Below are positions 9,099 through 18,055 of a stretch of 64,000 bases of DNA, piece by piece. The notes beneath the pieces are model-generated. The model did no database searches, was not told where the DNA came from, and was given only the letters and a program-made list of their open reading frames with translations. Numbering within the stretch: the stretch's first letter is position 1; every line of letters starts with the position of its first letter. Origin of the DNA: SG8-40 sp963792855. GTDB lineage: Bacteria; Pseudomonadota; Gammaproteobacteria; Burkholderiales; Eutrophovitaceae. The stretch covers positions 372,001-436,000 of the forward strand of contig CAWBXZ010000005.1 of assembly GCA_963792855.1 (NCBI GenBank). Reading direction: 5' to 3'. The position numbers and the translations under genes are program-made.

Positions 9099-9838
9099 AA
9101 GGTCAGGTCAAAGTCGACATTCTCTTCGCTGGTCTTTCGGTGAGAATCGACAATGGTTGCAAAACGAATGTTGATTGCGTATTTGTTGGCGCTGACTTCC
9201 GGCACGCAGGAATAGCTGTCATCGAGTTTCAATCGCAGCATTTGCGCGAGCCGTCCGCCCAGCATTTGCTGGAACTTCCCTTGTTCAGCGGTTTGTCGGG
9301 AAGTCTTGCCGCTTTCCCTGAGTAGCCGAAGAATCAGATTCGCACCAATGCGCATCGGCTCGAACGGTGCGAGCCATTCTTCGAGATCGTGCCTGCGTTT
9401 TTCCGCAGGTGAATGCATCCAGTGGTGGTAGGAAGGCAAGTCAAACTCGCAAACGCCACCGGGGATCGCTGTGCGTTGCCTGATGGCCATCAGCCATTCG
9501 TTTTCCCTGAGTTCCTGCCCTGTCTTGCCTGATGTGGTAAACAGCCTGGCAATTGCTTTTTCGGTTTCGTCAAGAATCGAAGACAGCTTGGCCTGTTCGA
9601 CGGACGGGTTGCCCCTAAGGCCATCGAGTTGATGTTTCTTGCGTTCGAGTTCCTGCATGATTTCAGATTTCAGATCCGCACGACCAGCCACATCGAGAAT
9701 CTCGAATAACGACAGAATCGCGACATGATGCTCCTGCGCATCATTCCTGGATTTGAAATACTCGGCGCGCTGATAAAGGCTCTCGATTCTGAGCAGTGTG
9801 CGCACTCGTTCGTTGAGGGGGAACTCGTAGACGATCAC
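9086..9838 (-). CDS. zapD: Cell division protein ZapD
   Basis: A cytosolic FtsZ-binding protein that cross-links FtsZ filaments into bundles. I place the start at the GTG at 9838 because the family begins with a short strand leading into FPLNER-RTLLRIE, giving 250 residues, close to the usual length. An upstream ATG at 9916 adds 26 residues of unrelated look and has only a weak GGGGA element, so it remains possible. The all-helical first half (about residues 10-120) and the beta-rich second half fit the ZapD fold. It sits between coaE and yacG, the standard order. Confidence 0.93.
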   Translation of the reverse strand: MIVYEFPLNERVRTLLRIESLYQRAEYFKSRNDAQEHHVAILSLFEILDVAGRADLKSEIMQELERKKHQLDGLRGNPSVEQAKLSSILDETEKAIARLFTTSGKTGQELRENEWLMAIRQRTAIPGGVCEFDLPSYHHWMHSPAEKRRHDLEEWLAPFEPMRIGANLILRLLRESGKTSRQTAEQGKFQQMLGGRLAQMLRLKLDDSYSCVPEVSANKYAINIRFATIVDSHRKTSEENVDFDLTFCNL

Positions 9839-9940
9839 GTCGGTGAATTTTCTGGGAGGGTTCTTGTCCGGGGCCGCTTCTAGTATTGCTGATTCGATGC
9901 CAAAAGAAAAGTCCATCGCCGAATCCCCGGCGAAGAGCGT

Positions 9941-10537
9941 TCAACGCGCGAGCGTAAGGTACTTTTCGTGGAGTTGCTTCACTTTGGCGCGCAGGTCCGC
10001 AATTCCACCCTCATTACGGATCACATCGTCTGCGGCGGCGATTCGGTCACTGCGATTCGCCTGCGTTGCCATGATCGCCTCGATCTGGTCTTTCGCCAGC
10101 CCGCTGCGCCGCATAACCCGCTCAATCTGACTTTGCTCGGAACAGTCCACGACGAGGATGCGGTCGGCGAACTTGTAGCCCTTCGATTCGACCAGCAGGG
10201 GGACGACGACAATCGCATAGGGTGCGTCGGTTGCAGACAACCGGCGCTGCACTTCTTCGCGAATCAGCGGATGCAGAATCCTCTGCAAGGCTTCTCTGAC
10301 GGTCGAATCGGAGAAAGCCAGTTCCCGCATTCGCTTGCGGTCCAGAGCGCCGTCGCCCTGCACCACCTCCGGCCCGAATTCCTGCGCAATCTTCGACACA
10401 GCGGGCTGCCCGGCGGCCGTAAGCGCCCGCGAGATTTCGTCAGTGTCGATGACATCGACGCCCAGCGCCGCAAACAGGTCGGAGACCGTGGATTTTCCCG
10501 AACCGATTCCACCCGTCAACCCGACCGTGAATGGCAT
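9941..10537 (-). CDS. coaE: Dephospho-CoA kinase
   Basis: Catalyses the last step of CoA synthesis, phosphorylating the 3' hydroxyl of dephospho-CoA with ATP; cytosolic. The 198 residues have the P-loop GLTGGIGSGKST (6-17), the DTDEISR segment that binds the substrate, HPLIR near 99, and VVPLL near 121-125, all in family order. It lies between the prepilin peptidase gene (18 bases upstream) and zapD, the usual pilD-coaE-zapD arrangement. Confidence 0.97.
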   Translation of the reverse strand: MPFTVGLTGGIGSGKSTVSDLFAALGVDVIDTDEISRALTAAGQPAVSKIAQEFGPEVVQGDGALDRKRMRELAFSDSTVREALQRILHPLIREEVQRRLSATDAPYAIVVVPLLVESKGYKFADRILVVDCSEQSQIERVMRRSGLAKDQIEAIMATQANRSDRIAAADDVIRNEGGIADLRAKVKQLHEKYLTLAR

Positions 10538-10555
10538 GCGTTAGTGAAACAGATT

Positions 10556-11458
10556 CTAGCGGAACAGGTTGAGATAAACGGTGTTGATATCGTCGCCCCA
10601 CAGCATCGCAATCAGGCCGGCGGCAGCAAGATAGGGCCCAAAGGGAATGGGTACGTTTCGGCCCTGGCGCCGCGATACGATCAACAAGATGCCGACGACG
10701 GCGCCGACGAGTGACGAGAGCAATATCACCATTGGCAACAGCTTCCAGCCCAGCCATGCGCCAATCGCTGCGAGCAGTTTGAAATCGCCGAAACCCATCC
10801 CCTCTTTGCCTGTCACCAGTTTGAACAGCCAGTAAACAGACCACAGAGAGAGATAGCCGGCAACGGCGCCAATAACAGCCGAGTTCAGTGTGGTGAATGT
10901 TCCCGGAATGTTCGTTAACAAGCCAATCCAAAGCAGAGGCAAGGTGATGCTGTCTGGCAGCAACTGCGTGTCCACGTCGATCATGGTCAACGCAATCAGT
11001 GACCATGCGAATAGAATCGCCGTGACGGAAGCCATGCCGAAGCCGAAATGCCAGGCGATATAGCCAGTGACGAGGCCGCTGGCCGCCTCTACCACCGGGT
11101 AGCGCAGGCTGATCGGGTTGTTGCACTGTGAGCACTTGCCGCGAAGCGCCAGGTAGCTGAGCACCGGGATGTTTTCATGTGCACGGATTTGATGGCCGCA
11201 TTTCGGGCAGCCCGAACGGGGGATAACGAGGTTGTAACGAAGCGGTGTTTCGCTCTTCCCGCGCATCTTGGCAGCACAGTCCGTGAGCTCGGCGTCCTCG
11301 AGCATCATCGCGGCCTGTTCGTTCCAGTCGCGCTGCATCATTTTCGGCAGGCGATGAATGACGACGTTGAGGAAGCTGCCGACCATCAGTCCAACGACTG
11401 TCGCAGTTGCCGTGAACGCGAAAGGGCTGTCATGCAATAAGTTAAGCACGTCGGTCAT
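10556..11458 (-). CDS. pilD: Type IV prepilin / type II pseudopilin leader peptidase and methylase (A24)
   Basis: An inner-membrane aspartic protease that removes prepilin leader peptides and N-methylates the new N-terminus. The cytosolic loop has two CxxC pairs (Cys84, Cys87, Cys109, Cys112) with LRYNLVIPRSGCP before them. The catalytic region includes DVDTQLLPD (161-169) and a GFGDFK motif near 220, giving the two active-site Asp residues. Several hydrophobic segments lie at about 12-32 and from 125 to the end. At 300 residues it is of normal length. It is separated from pilC by an apparent intrinsic terminator, so it may have its own promoter; it continues into coaE. Confidence 0.95.
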   Translation of the reverse strand: MTDVLNLLHDSPFAFTATATVVGLMVGSFLNVVIHRLPKMMQRDWNEQAAMMLEDAELTDCAAKMRGKSETPLRYNLVIPRSGCPKCGHQIRAHENIPVLSYLALRGKCSQCNNPISLRYPVVEAASGLVTGYIAWHFGFGMASVTAILFAWSLIALTMIDVDTQLLPDSITLPLLWIGLLTNIPGTFTTLNSAVIGAVAGYLSLWSVYWLFKLVTGKEGMGFGDFKLLAAIGAWLGWKLLPMVILLSSLVGAVVGILLIVSRRQGRNVPIPFGPYLAAAGLIAMLWGDDINTVYLNLFR

Positions 11459-11512
11459 AGTGCCGCGAATTTACCTTTTTTGGCCAAAGCAGCGAGGCTT
11501 CGTGCCGGGTTC

Positions 11513-11544
11513 AAAAAAAACGCCCGAGTGTGTCCCCGGGCGTC
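11513..11544 (-). terminator. Intrinsic terminator after pilC
   Basis: Read on the minus strand, ACGCCCG and CGGGCGT form a GC-rich stem around a short loop, directly followed by a run of eight T. It lies 18 or more bases after the pilC stop and before the prepilin peptidase start, so it should end most pilC transcripts. Confidence 0.8.
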
Positions 11545-11562
11545 TTGGTTGGGTGCTTTGGT

Positions 11563-12795
11563 TCAGACTGCCTGACCCATCTTGAAGATTGGCAGATACA
11601 TTGCGATCACCATGCCGCCGATGAGAACGCCGAGGACAACCATGATCATTGGCTCCATCAGGCTCGACAACGCATCGACCGAATCATCCACTTCCCGTTC
11701 GAAGAAATCCGCCACCTTGCCCAGCATGGCGTCGAGCGAGCCGGATTCTTCGCCGATCGATACCATCTGAATCACCATGTTGGGAAAAACCTCACTGCCT
11801 TGCATCGCGACCGTGAGACTGGTGCCGCCCCTGACCTCGCCCTGAATCTGTTTGGTTGCGACGTAGTAGACGTAGTTGCCAGCCGCACCGGCGACTGAAT
11901 CCAGCGCCTCTACCAGCGGAACGCCAGCCGCGAACATGGTCGACAGGGTCCTCGTCCAGCGCGCGATTGTGGCTTTGCGAATGAGTTCACCGAATACCGG
12001 AATTTTCAGGAATAGCCGATCCAGTACTTGCTGCATTTTCACCGAGCGCTTCCACGTATAGAAGAAGAACCAGAGGCCGAAGCCAACACCCCCGAAAATG
12101 GCCCACCAGTAGGCGACAAAGAAATCCGATATGGCCATTACCATCAGGGTCGGTGCCGGCAAGTCCGCGCCGAAGTTCGTAAACAATTCCTTAAACGCCG
12201 GAATAACGAAAAGCATGATGATGGCGGTAATGATGAAGGCCACAACGACGATCGAGAGTGGATAGAACATGGCAGCCTTGATCTTGCTCTTGATCGCAAG
12301 GATTTTTTCCTTGTAGGTGGCAAGCCGGTCCAGGAGGCTGTCGAGAATACCGGCGGATTCACCCGCCCCTACCAGATTGCAATACAGTGCGTCGAAGTAG
12401 ATGGGGTACTTGCGAAACGAGGCGCTCAGGCTGGTCCCGGTTTCGACATCGGTCTTGATGTCCATCAGCAACTTGGCGACGGCGGGATTGGCATGTCCCT
12501 TGCCGACGATGTCGAAGGCCTGCAGCAGCGGCACCCCGGATTTCATCATCGTTGCCAGTTGCCTGGTGAAAAACGTGATGTCCTTGTCCGTAACCTTGCC
12601 GCCGACGCCTCCGCGCTGGCGCTTGACCTTCGGTTGGGAGATGCCCTGGCGCCGCAAGGCGGCCAACACCACGTGCGTGCCCCCGGCACGCATGTCGCCT
12701 TTGACGAGTTTGCCGCTCCTGTCGCGCCCCTCCCAGACGTAGTTGTACTCCTTGACCTGTTGTCCCCGTCGCGCTGTCGCGGTTGCAGTTGCCAT
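11563..12795 (-). CDS. pilC: Type IV pilus / type II secretion inner-membrane platform protein PilC
   Basis: The inner-membrane platform of the type IV pilus machine, which works with the assembly ATPase. The chosen ATG at 12795 has an AAAGGAAA Shine-Dalgarno element and gives 410 residues, a normal length; a longer frame up to 12936 has an atypical N-terminus. There are two GspF/T2SSF domains (roughly residues 70-200 and 270-400), each with the F-R--P-Y/F type motif and E/D-rich glycine patches (GAGESAGILDSLL, SIGEESGSLDAML), and three hydrophobic segments near 175-200, 220-245 and 375-400. The usual upstream partner pilB is absent: the next upstream gene encodes a CorC-like protein. Confidence 0.93.
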   Translation of the reverse strand: MATATATARRGQQVKEYNYVWEGRDRSGKLVKGDMRAGGTHVVLAALRRQGISQPKVKRQRGGVGGKVTDKDITFFTRQLATMMKSGVPLLQAFDIVGKGHANPAVAKLLMDIKTDVETGTSLSASFRKYPIYFDALYCNLVGAGESAGILDSLLDRLATYKEKILAIKSKIKAAMFYPLSIVVVAFIITAIIMLFVIPAFKELFTNFGADLPAPTLMVMAISDFFVAYWWAIFGGVGFGLWFFFYTWKRSVKMQQVLDRLFLKIPVFGELIRKATIARWTRTLSTMFAAGVPLVEALDSVAGAAGNYVYYVATKQIQGEVRGGTSLTVAMQGSEVFPNMVIQMVSIGEESGSLDAMLGKVADFFEREVDDSVDALSSLMEPMIMVVLGVLIGGMVIAMYLPIFKMGQAV

Positions 12796-13000
12796 TGCCA
12801 GTTTCCTTTGAATACTTGTAGGGCTGCCGGGACTGTCTCGCACCGCACCAACAGCCGGAAGTCTGTGGGGCGGGCCCGCGCTATGCACGCCGGCGGACAC
12901 TGCCAACAAGGCGGTGCCCTCGGACGTCAAACGCATTTCCCTGCCGTTTCAGCTCGCCCTGTTTGACAATCTATGAGGAGCGAGCCAACCAATGCTTTAG

Positions 13001-13030
13001 TTATTAAGCAAGCTTCATGCGACTTCACAA
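13001..13030 (-). promoter_or_regulatory. Possible sigma70 promoter for pilC
   Basis: On the minus strand TTGTGA (complement of 13025-13030) and TAATAA (complement of 13001-13006) are 18 bases apart and point toward pilC, leaving a leader of about 200 bases. The gap between pilC and the CorC-like gene (12796-13103) is AT-rich and otherwise holds no gene. Confidence 0.4.
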
Positions 13031-13103
13031 GACTTTGCAATCAGCATGATGCCTTTTCCCGGATTTCTTGTAAAGATTGAGATTTTACAAATAACTAACT
13101 GTT

Positions 13104-14375
13104 TTATATCGATTTTTCAAAGGGCGGCAGTCGGACCGATTTGATGGAGCGGTGCTGGGTTTGCAGTATCTCGACCGGGAACCCGGCCAGTTTGAGCGAC
13201 GTCCCGGGTTCCGGGATTTCCTGCAGATGTTCCAGTATCAGCCCGTTCAGGGTCTTCGGTCCGTCGACAGGAAAGTCGTAACCGAGCTGTCGGTTGAGAT
13301 CGCGCAAGGAGGCCGCACCATCGACGACGACACTGCCGTCTTCCAGGCGCTTCCAGTCAGCGGATTGGAATGGCGACTGAGTAGTAAATTCGCCGATGAT
13401 CTCCTCAAGGATGTCCTCGATCGTGAGCAGCCCCATCAGTTCACCGTATTCGTCAACGACCAGTGCCATCCGGTCCTGCTGGTCCTGGAAATTCTGCAAT
13501 TGGTCGAGCAGGCCGGTGTCGATCGGTACGAAATACGGCTCTTTCATGACTTCGGAGATGATTTGCGCGTCGATTTCGTTGCGATCCGAACGATTCAGCA
13601 CTTTCCGGATGTGAACGACGCCTATCAGTTCGTCGAGGCGGCCGCGATAGACCGGCAAGCGCGTGTGGTTAGCGGTGGAAATTTCGCGGCGGATTTCCTC
13701 GGTAGTGGCATCGAGATCGATTCCCTCGATCTTGCTCCTTGGCGTCATGACATCTTCAACCGTAATCGACTCCAGGTCGAACAGGTTGAGCAGCATCGTT
13801 TGGTGCTTTTGCGGCAGGAAATGCCCGCCTTCCAGAACCAGTGTGCGCAGTTCCTCTGAACTTAGCGTCTGTGCTTGCGCACCGGCGGGCTTGAGCTTGA
13901 ATACGTACAGCAATCCATTGACGAAGAGATTTGCCACCACGACAACGGGATGCGTAAGTGTCATCAGCGGCTTGAGCACCAGACTGGCCGGGAACGCAAT
14001 CTTTTCGGGATAGCTGGCGCCGATAATCTTGGGCGTAATCTCACTGAAAACCAGAAAGATGGCGGTGACGGTCAGCGTCGCGATGGTCAGTGAGAGTTCG
14101 CTTTCCCCGAGCAACCGGAAGACGATGGCGGTACCCAGAGCGGCGGCGGCAGTGTTGACGAGGTTGTTGCCGAGCAATATCGAGCCAAGAAGGCGGTCGG
14201 TACGTTCGAGCAAGTAGATCGTTCGCCGGGCACTGCGATTTCCCGTTTTGGCAAGGTGCCGCAACCGGTAACGGTTGAGCGCCATCATGCTCGTCTCGGA
14301 GCTCGAGAAAAATGCCGAGAAAACGATCAGGACCAGAAATATGATGAGAAGCGTGCGTAAAGGAATATCGGTCAT
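13104..14375 (-). CDS. CNNM/CorC-type transporter (DUF21, CBS pair, CorC_HlyC domain)
   Basis: A 423-residue inner-membrane protein: an N-terminal DUF21/CNNM region with hydrophobic segments near residues 5-27, 60-80, 90-112 and 130-155, then two CBS domains (about 200-325; EDVMTPRSKIEG begins the first, IVDE/MALVVDEYGE marks the second) and a C-terminal CorC_HlyC domain (about 335-420, with LNGLILEHLQEIP). Relatives are implicated in magnesium or cobalt efflux. The ATG is preceded by GAGGT at a good distance. It stands between a CcsA-like gene and pilC on the same strand. Confidence 0.9.
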   Translation of the reverse strand: MTDIPLRTLLIIFLVLIVFSAFFSSSETSMMALNRYRLRHLAKTGNRSARRTIYLLERTDRLLGSILLGNNLVNTAAAALGTAIVFRLLGESELSLTIATLTVTAIFLVFSEITPKIIGASYPEKIAFPASLVLKPLMTLTHPVVVVANLFVNGLLYVFKLKPAGAQAQTLSSEELRTLVLEGGHFLPQKHQTMLLNLFDLESITVEDVMTPRSKIEGIDLDATTEEIRREISTANHTRLPVYRGRLDELIGVVHIRKVLNRSDRNEIDAQIISEVMKEPYFVPIDTGLLDQLQNFQDQQDRMALVVDEYGELMGLLTIEDILEEIIGEFTTQSPFQSADWKRLEDGSVVVDGAASLRDLNRQLGYDFPVDGPKTLNGLILEHLQEIPEPGTSLKLAGFPVEILQTQHRSIKSVRLPPFEKSI

Positions 14376-14465
14376 GGCATCAGTACCTCGAGAAACAAAT
14401 GCCGGCCCGGTTGGACGGTCCGATTTCGGTTTGCAGGGGCATGGTTCGGGGGTCTTCGGCGCCGG

Positions 14466-15284
14466 TCAACGCTGCAGGATGACTTCTGCCACGAACCGGC
14501 TGCCGACATATGCCAGCACCAGCGCCATGAAGCCTGCAAGCGTCCAGCGCAACGCAACACGGCCGCGCCATCCGTACAAGGTGCGGCCCAGCAGGAGCCC
14601 CCCGAAAATAAACCATGACATGAAGCCAAAAACGGTCTTGTGCGTGAACGTGAGAGGTTTGCCGAACAATTCTTCCGAAAACAGCACGCCCGTGGCCAGC
14701 GTAAGGGTCAGGAAGACGAATCCGCTGCCGAGGATCTTGAACAGCACGGATTCCATTGTGAGTAACGGTGGCAAGGTCTGAAGCAACGGCGGGACATCGT
14801 GCGAGTGCAGATGTCTCTCGGCGAATGCCATCACAAGCACGTGCAGTGAAGCGATCGTGAACAGACTGTAGGCGAGCATTGCGATCAGAAGGTGTGCTTT
14901 GAACACCGGCAGTTGCGTGTTGGCGAGCGGTTGCGTTGCCGGGACAAGCAGAGGCAGCAGGGACAAAACGGCGGCGCTGGGCAAAACCAATGCGTTGAGC
15001 GCTTCCAGCCGGTAAAAAAAACCTGCAACCCAGTAGATGAACACGGCGATCGCGATGACGAGGGACACGGTATTCCCAACGCCGAGATAAAGTCCGCCCG
15101 CGTGAAACATCGTTGCCGAGAGCAACCAAAGATGGATGAGCAGCGGAATCGCTACCAGCAGGTGTGTGGCGCGAACCGGCGCTTTGGCGGGCGTCTGCGT
15201 GCCGTGCCGCAAGTCTTTCCAGACGAAGGCGGCAAGTGCCACGTAAGCGAGGCTCGCGATCAGATGAAGTAGAATCAGGCTCAT
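14466..15284 (-). CDS. CcsA/YpjD-family cytochrome c assembly-like membrane protein
   Basis: A 272-residue integral membrane protein with about eight hydrophobic segments. It carries the tryptophan- and histidine-containing stretches expected of the cytochrome c assembly (CcsA/CcmC-like) family, such as LLIAMLAYSLFTIASLH near 150-168 and KTVFGFMSWFIFGGLLLGR near 217-235. The short form divergent from ffh is usual in beta- and gammaproteobacteria. A haem-handling role is likely by family but unproven here; no other cytochrome c maturation genes are in the window. Only 63 bases separate its start from ffh, so the two promoters must overlap. Confidence 0.82.
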   Translation of the reverse strand: MSLILLHLIASLAYVALAAFVWKDLRHGTQTPAKAPVRATHLLVAIPLLIHLWLLSATMFHAGGLYLGVGNTVSLVIAIAVFIYWVAGFFYRLEALNALVLPSAAVLSLLPLLVPATQPLANTQLPVFKAHLLIAMLAYSLFTIASLHVLVMAFAERHLHSHDVPPLLQTLPPLLTMESVLFKILGSGFVFLTLTLATGVLFSEELFGKPLTFTHKTVFGFMSWFIFGGLLLGRTLYGWRGRVALRWTLAGFMALVLAYVGSRFVAEVILQR

Positions 15285-15347
15285 GTGCGGCTGAAAGTCA
15301 GGCGCAGTCTACATCATCCCGTTCCCCTCAACACCCGTCGCTGCGAA

Positions 15348-16694
15348 ATGCTTGAAACGCTCACAGGCCGGTTCGCCGGCATTGTCAAATCGCTCAGGGG
15401 TCAGGCGCGCCTGACCGATGCCAACGTCAAGGACACGCTGCGTGAGGTGCGCGTTGCACTTCTGGAAGCAGACGTCGCATTGCCGGTCGTAAAGGAGTTT
15501 ATCGATCGGGTCAGGGAAAAAGCGATTGGCGAGTCGGTTCTTGGCAGTCTGACGCCGGGACAGGCGTTCGTCGGCGTCGTGCGCGAGGAACTGACGGCAC
15601 TGATGGGCGCACACAACGATGCGCTCGAGTTGGCGGTGCGTCCCCCCGCAGTCATCTTGATGGCAGGCCTCCAGGGGTCCGGAAAGACCACGACCAGCGG
15701 CAAGCTCGCGCGCTTGCTCACCGAGCAGAAGAAGAAGGTGCTGTTGGCCAGTTGCGACGTCTACCGGCCTGCTGCCATGGAGCAGCTCAAGACTCTGGCG
15801 GAACAGATCGGCGTCGAATACTTTCCGGCTGATCCCGGGTCCAGGCCCCAGGCGATTGCGGCATCGGCGCTCGATCATGCCAGGCGCCATTTCCACGATG
15901 TGCTGATTGTCGACACGGCGGGCCGGTTGGCAATCGATCAGGAAATGATGGAAGAAATACGGGTTCTGCACCAGACGCTCGCTCCGAGCGAAACCCTCTT
16001 TGTGGTTGACGCCATGCAGGGCCAGGATGCGGTCAATGTCGCGAAAGCCTTCGGGGAGGCCTTGCCGCTGACCGGAGTGGTTCTGACCAAAATGGACGGC
16101 GACGCCCGGGGAGGAGCCGCGCTGTCGGTGCGTCACGTCACCGGGAAGCCGATCAAGTTTGTCGGCACCGGCGAAAAACTGTCGGGACTGGAGCCGTTCT
16201 ATCCTGATCGCGTAGCCGAGCGCATTCTCGGCATGGGCGACGTGCTTTCGCTGGTTGATGACGCGCGGCGTAACGTCGATATCGCCGAAGCGGAGAAGCT
16301 TGCACGCAAGGTCAAGTCGGGGAAAGGCTTCGACCTGGAGGATTTTCGCGGACAGATGCTGCAGATGAAGAATATGGGCGGCATGGGCGCCATCATCGAC
16401 AAGCTGCCAGCGCAATTCGCGCAGGCAGCCCAGGGTGCATCGATGGATGAGCGTGTGATCGGCCGTACCATCGGCATCATCGACTCGATGACACGGCGTG
16501 AACGCGCCAAACCGGAGATCATCAAAGCTTCGCGCAAGCGGCGCATCGCCAGCGGGTCCGGCGTCAGCGTTCAGGAGGTCAATCGGCTGCTCTCGCAGTT
16601 CGCCCAGATGCAAAAGATGATGAAAATGATGGGCAAAGGCGGTTTGCAGAAAATGATGCGTGGCGCCCGCGGCATGTTTCCTGGGCGTGGCTAG
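15348..16694 (+). CDS. ffh: Signal recognition particle protein Ffh
   Basis: The SRP GTPase that binds signal sequences and 4.5S RNA and targets nascent membrane proteins to FtsY. The ATG at 15348 gives the family start MLETLTGRF and 448 residues; an upstream in-frame start would add an atypical 21 residues. The N domain covers about 1-95, and the G domain has GLQGSGKT (107-114), DTAGR near 190 and TKMDG near 247. The C-terminal M domain (from about 325) is methionine-rich, with MGGMGAIIDKLP, the SGSGVSVQEVN RNA-binding motif and a Met/Gly/Arg tail. No 4.5S RNA gene was found nearby. Confidence 0.97.
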   Translation: MLETLTGRFAGIVKSLRGQARLTDANVKDTLREVRVALLEADVALPVVKEFIDRVREKAIGESVLGSLTPGQAFVGVVREELTALMGAHNDALELAVRPPAVILMAGLQGSGKTTTSGKLARLLTEQKKKVLLASCDVYRPAAMEQLKTLAEQIGVEYFPADPGSRPQAIAASALDHARRHFHDVLIVDTAGRLAIDQEMMEEIRVLHQTLAPSETLFVVDAMQGQDAVNVAKAFGEALPLTGVVLTKMDGDARGGAALSVRHVTGKPIKFVGTGEKLSGLEPFYPDRVAERILGMGDVLSLVDDARRNVDIAEAEKLARKVKSGKGFDLEDFRGQMLQMKNMGGMGAIIDKLPAQFAQAAQGASMDERVIGRTIGIIDSMTRRERAKPEIIKASRKRRIASGSGVSVQEVNRLLSQFAQMQKMMKMMGKGGLQKMMRGARGMFPGRG

Positions 16695-16860
16695 GCTGCC
16701 TGTCGAACCCGCCTCGCTGGCGATGCCAGTGACCCTGATAACCGCTTCATCCACAAGCCTTCTGGAACGTTGAATCGTCTGTTCGGTCGTAACCTCGCGT
16801 CACTTTGAGATTTTTTGTCCGCATTTGCTTGCGAGAATGCGAGTTTGGAGACAGTTTGCA

Positions 16861-17685
16861 ATGATCATTCGCTTATTGATGTCGGGATTGCGCGTTCCGG
16901 CGCTAATTCTTCCCCTGTTGCTCGTGTGTTCCGTGCTACCCGGTTTCGTGTCCCCGGTGCTTGCCATCGATCTGGACTACGAGCGGGAGAATCGCTGGGC
17001 CGAACAGGTACTGCCATCCATCCTTGTTGGGGATCCGCTGTGGATTGAACAGCCCAACGGGCACAAGTTTCTGGCCATCTATACGGAAGCAGAGAATCCG
17101 CGTGGCGCGATTATCGTCGGGCACGGCCGCGGCTGGAATCCGGATTTCGAACTCTATGGCACCCTGCGCATGAAACTGGCCGACCAGGGTTACAGCACCC
17201 TCGCCATACAGTTGCCGGTACTTGGCCCGGGAGCAAAGGTCGGTGACTACATACCGACTTATGAGGATGCCTCGGAGCGCTACGATCTTTCAGCCAGGTT
17301 CCTGAATGAGAAAGGTTTTGACGATATCGCCATTGTTTCGCACAGCCTCGGCGCGACGATGGCCAACCAATACCTCATTGCAGCCGACGAAACACTCGTG
17401 AAGGCGTGGGTATTTATAAGTATTATCAATGGGTTACAGGAGATGTTCCGGATCAAGATCCCGGTCATGGACGTCTACGGGAGCGAGGACTGGGTGATCA
17501 CCCAGGTCGGCGGCTACGAGCGCAAGCAACAGATCATGAAGGTGCCTGGTTCCAGACAGGTGGTACTCCAAGACGCCCCGCATTTCTTTGAAGGCAAGGA
17601 AGACGAATTGACGCAAGCGATAGTGGACTTTCTCGATTCGGTTTTCCACGGCGGGGGGCACGCTGCCGAAAGCGGCACCCCTTAG
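16861..17685 (+). CDS. DUF3530-like exported alpha/beta-hydrolase-fold protein
   Basis: About 274 residues with a signal peptide (hydrophobic core about 8-28, probable cleavage after VLA near residue 35). The body has an alpha/beta-hydrolase layout: GHGRGWNPD after the first strands, then SHSLGA as the nucleophile elbow, an aspartate in YGSEDW and a histidine in DAPHFFEG near the C-terminus, giving a plausible Ser-Asp-His triad. This matches the DUF3530 family, whose function is unknown. The ATG at 16861 has GGAG upstream at a long spacing; ATG 16837 and TTG 16825 are alternative starts. It lies between ffh and rpsP. Confidence 0.78.
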   Translation: MIIRLLMSGLRVPALILPLLLVCSVLPGFVSPVLAIDLDYERENRWAEQVLPSILVGDPLWIEQPNGHKFLAIYTEAENPRGAIIVGHGRGWNPDFELYGTLRMKLADQGYSTLAIQLPVLGPGAKVGDYIPTYEDASERYDLSARFLNEKGFDDIAIVSHSLGATMANQYLIAADETLVKAWVFISIINGLQEMFRIKIPVMDVYGSEDWVITQVGGYERKQQIMKVPGSRQVVLQDAPHFFEGKEDELTQAIVDFLDSVFHGGGHAAESGTP

Positions 17686-17709
17686 CACTTCAGAAGAGCA
17701 TAAGCGGCC

Positions 17710-17739
17710 TTGCGCGAGGCGGAAAAAGAGGCGTAAAAT
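17710..17739 (+). promoter_or_regulatory. Probable promoter for rpsP operon
   Basis: TTGCGC (17710-17715) and TAAAAT (17734-17739) are 18 bases apart and lie about 60 bases upstream of the rpsP ATG. The -10 matches the sigma70 consensus at five of six positions; the -35 is weak. Confidence 0.5.
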
Positions 17740-17799
17740 CGCGCGCTTGGCTTTTTCGGGGCCGCCGACGTCGGCAGGCCTCAAATCGGGGTGAATTCA

Positions 17800-18051
17800 A
17801 TGGTGGTTATCAGACTGGCGCGCGGTGGCGCCAAAAAGCGGCCTTTTTTCAACATGGTGGTTGCCGATTCGCGCAATGCCCGCGACGGGCGATTTATCGA
17901 GCGGGTCGGGTTTTATGATCCCAAGGCGCCTGAAGGGCGCGAAGGGTTGCGCGTCGACATGGAGCGGCTTGCTTACTGGCAAGGTAAGGGCGCGAAGCTG
18001 TCGGATACGGCAGCGCGCCTGGTGAAGCAATTTGGCAGTAAGGCCTCCTGA
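17800..18051 (+). CDS. rpsP: 30S ribosomal protein bS16
   Basis: A small-subunit ribosomal protein of 83 residues beginning MVVIRLARGGAKKRPF, the normal family start. A GTG nine bases upstream is also in frame but is part of the CGGGGTG Shine-Dalgarno region, so the ATG at 17800 is preferred. VADSRNARDGRFIERVGFYDP is the diagnostic core segment. First gene of rpsP-rimM-trmD-rplS. Confidence 0.97.
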   Translation: MVVIRLARGGAKKRPFFNMVVADSRNARDGRFIERVGFYDPKAPEGREGLRVDMERLAYWQGKGAKLSDTAARLVKQFGSKAS

Positions 18052-18055
18052 CGAA

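Noticed and set aside
12028..12966. Long plus-strand open frame opposite pilC
   Set aside because: It is antisense to pilC with no recognisable motif or Shine-Dalgarno support.
15309..16754. 481-codon minus-strand open frame opposite ffh
   Set aside because: It mirrors ffh completely; ffh has all expected GTPase and M-domain motifs, so the opposite frame is an artefact of codon bias.
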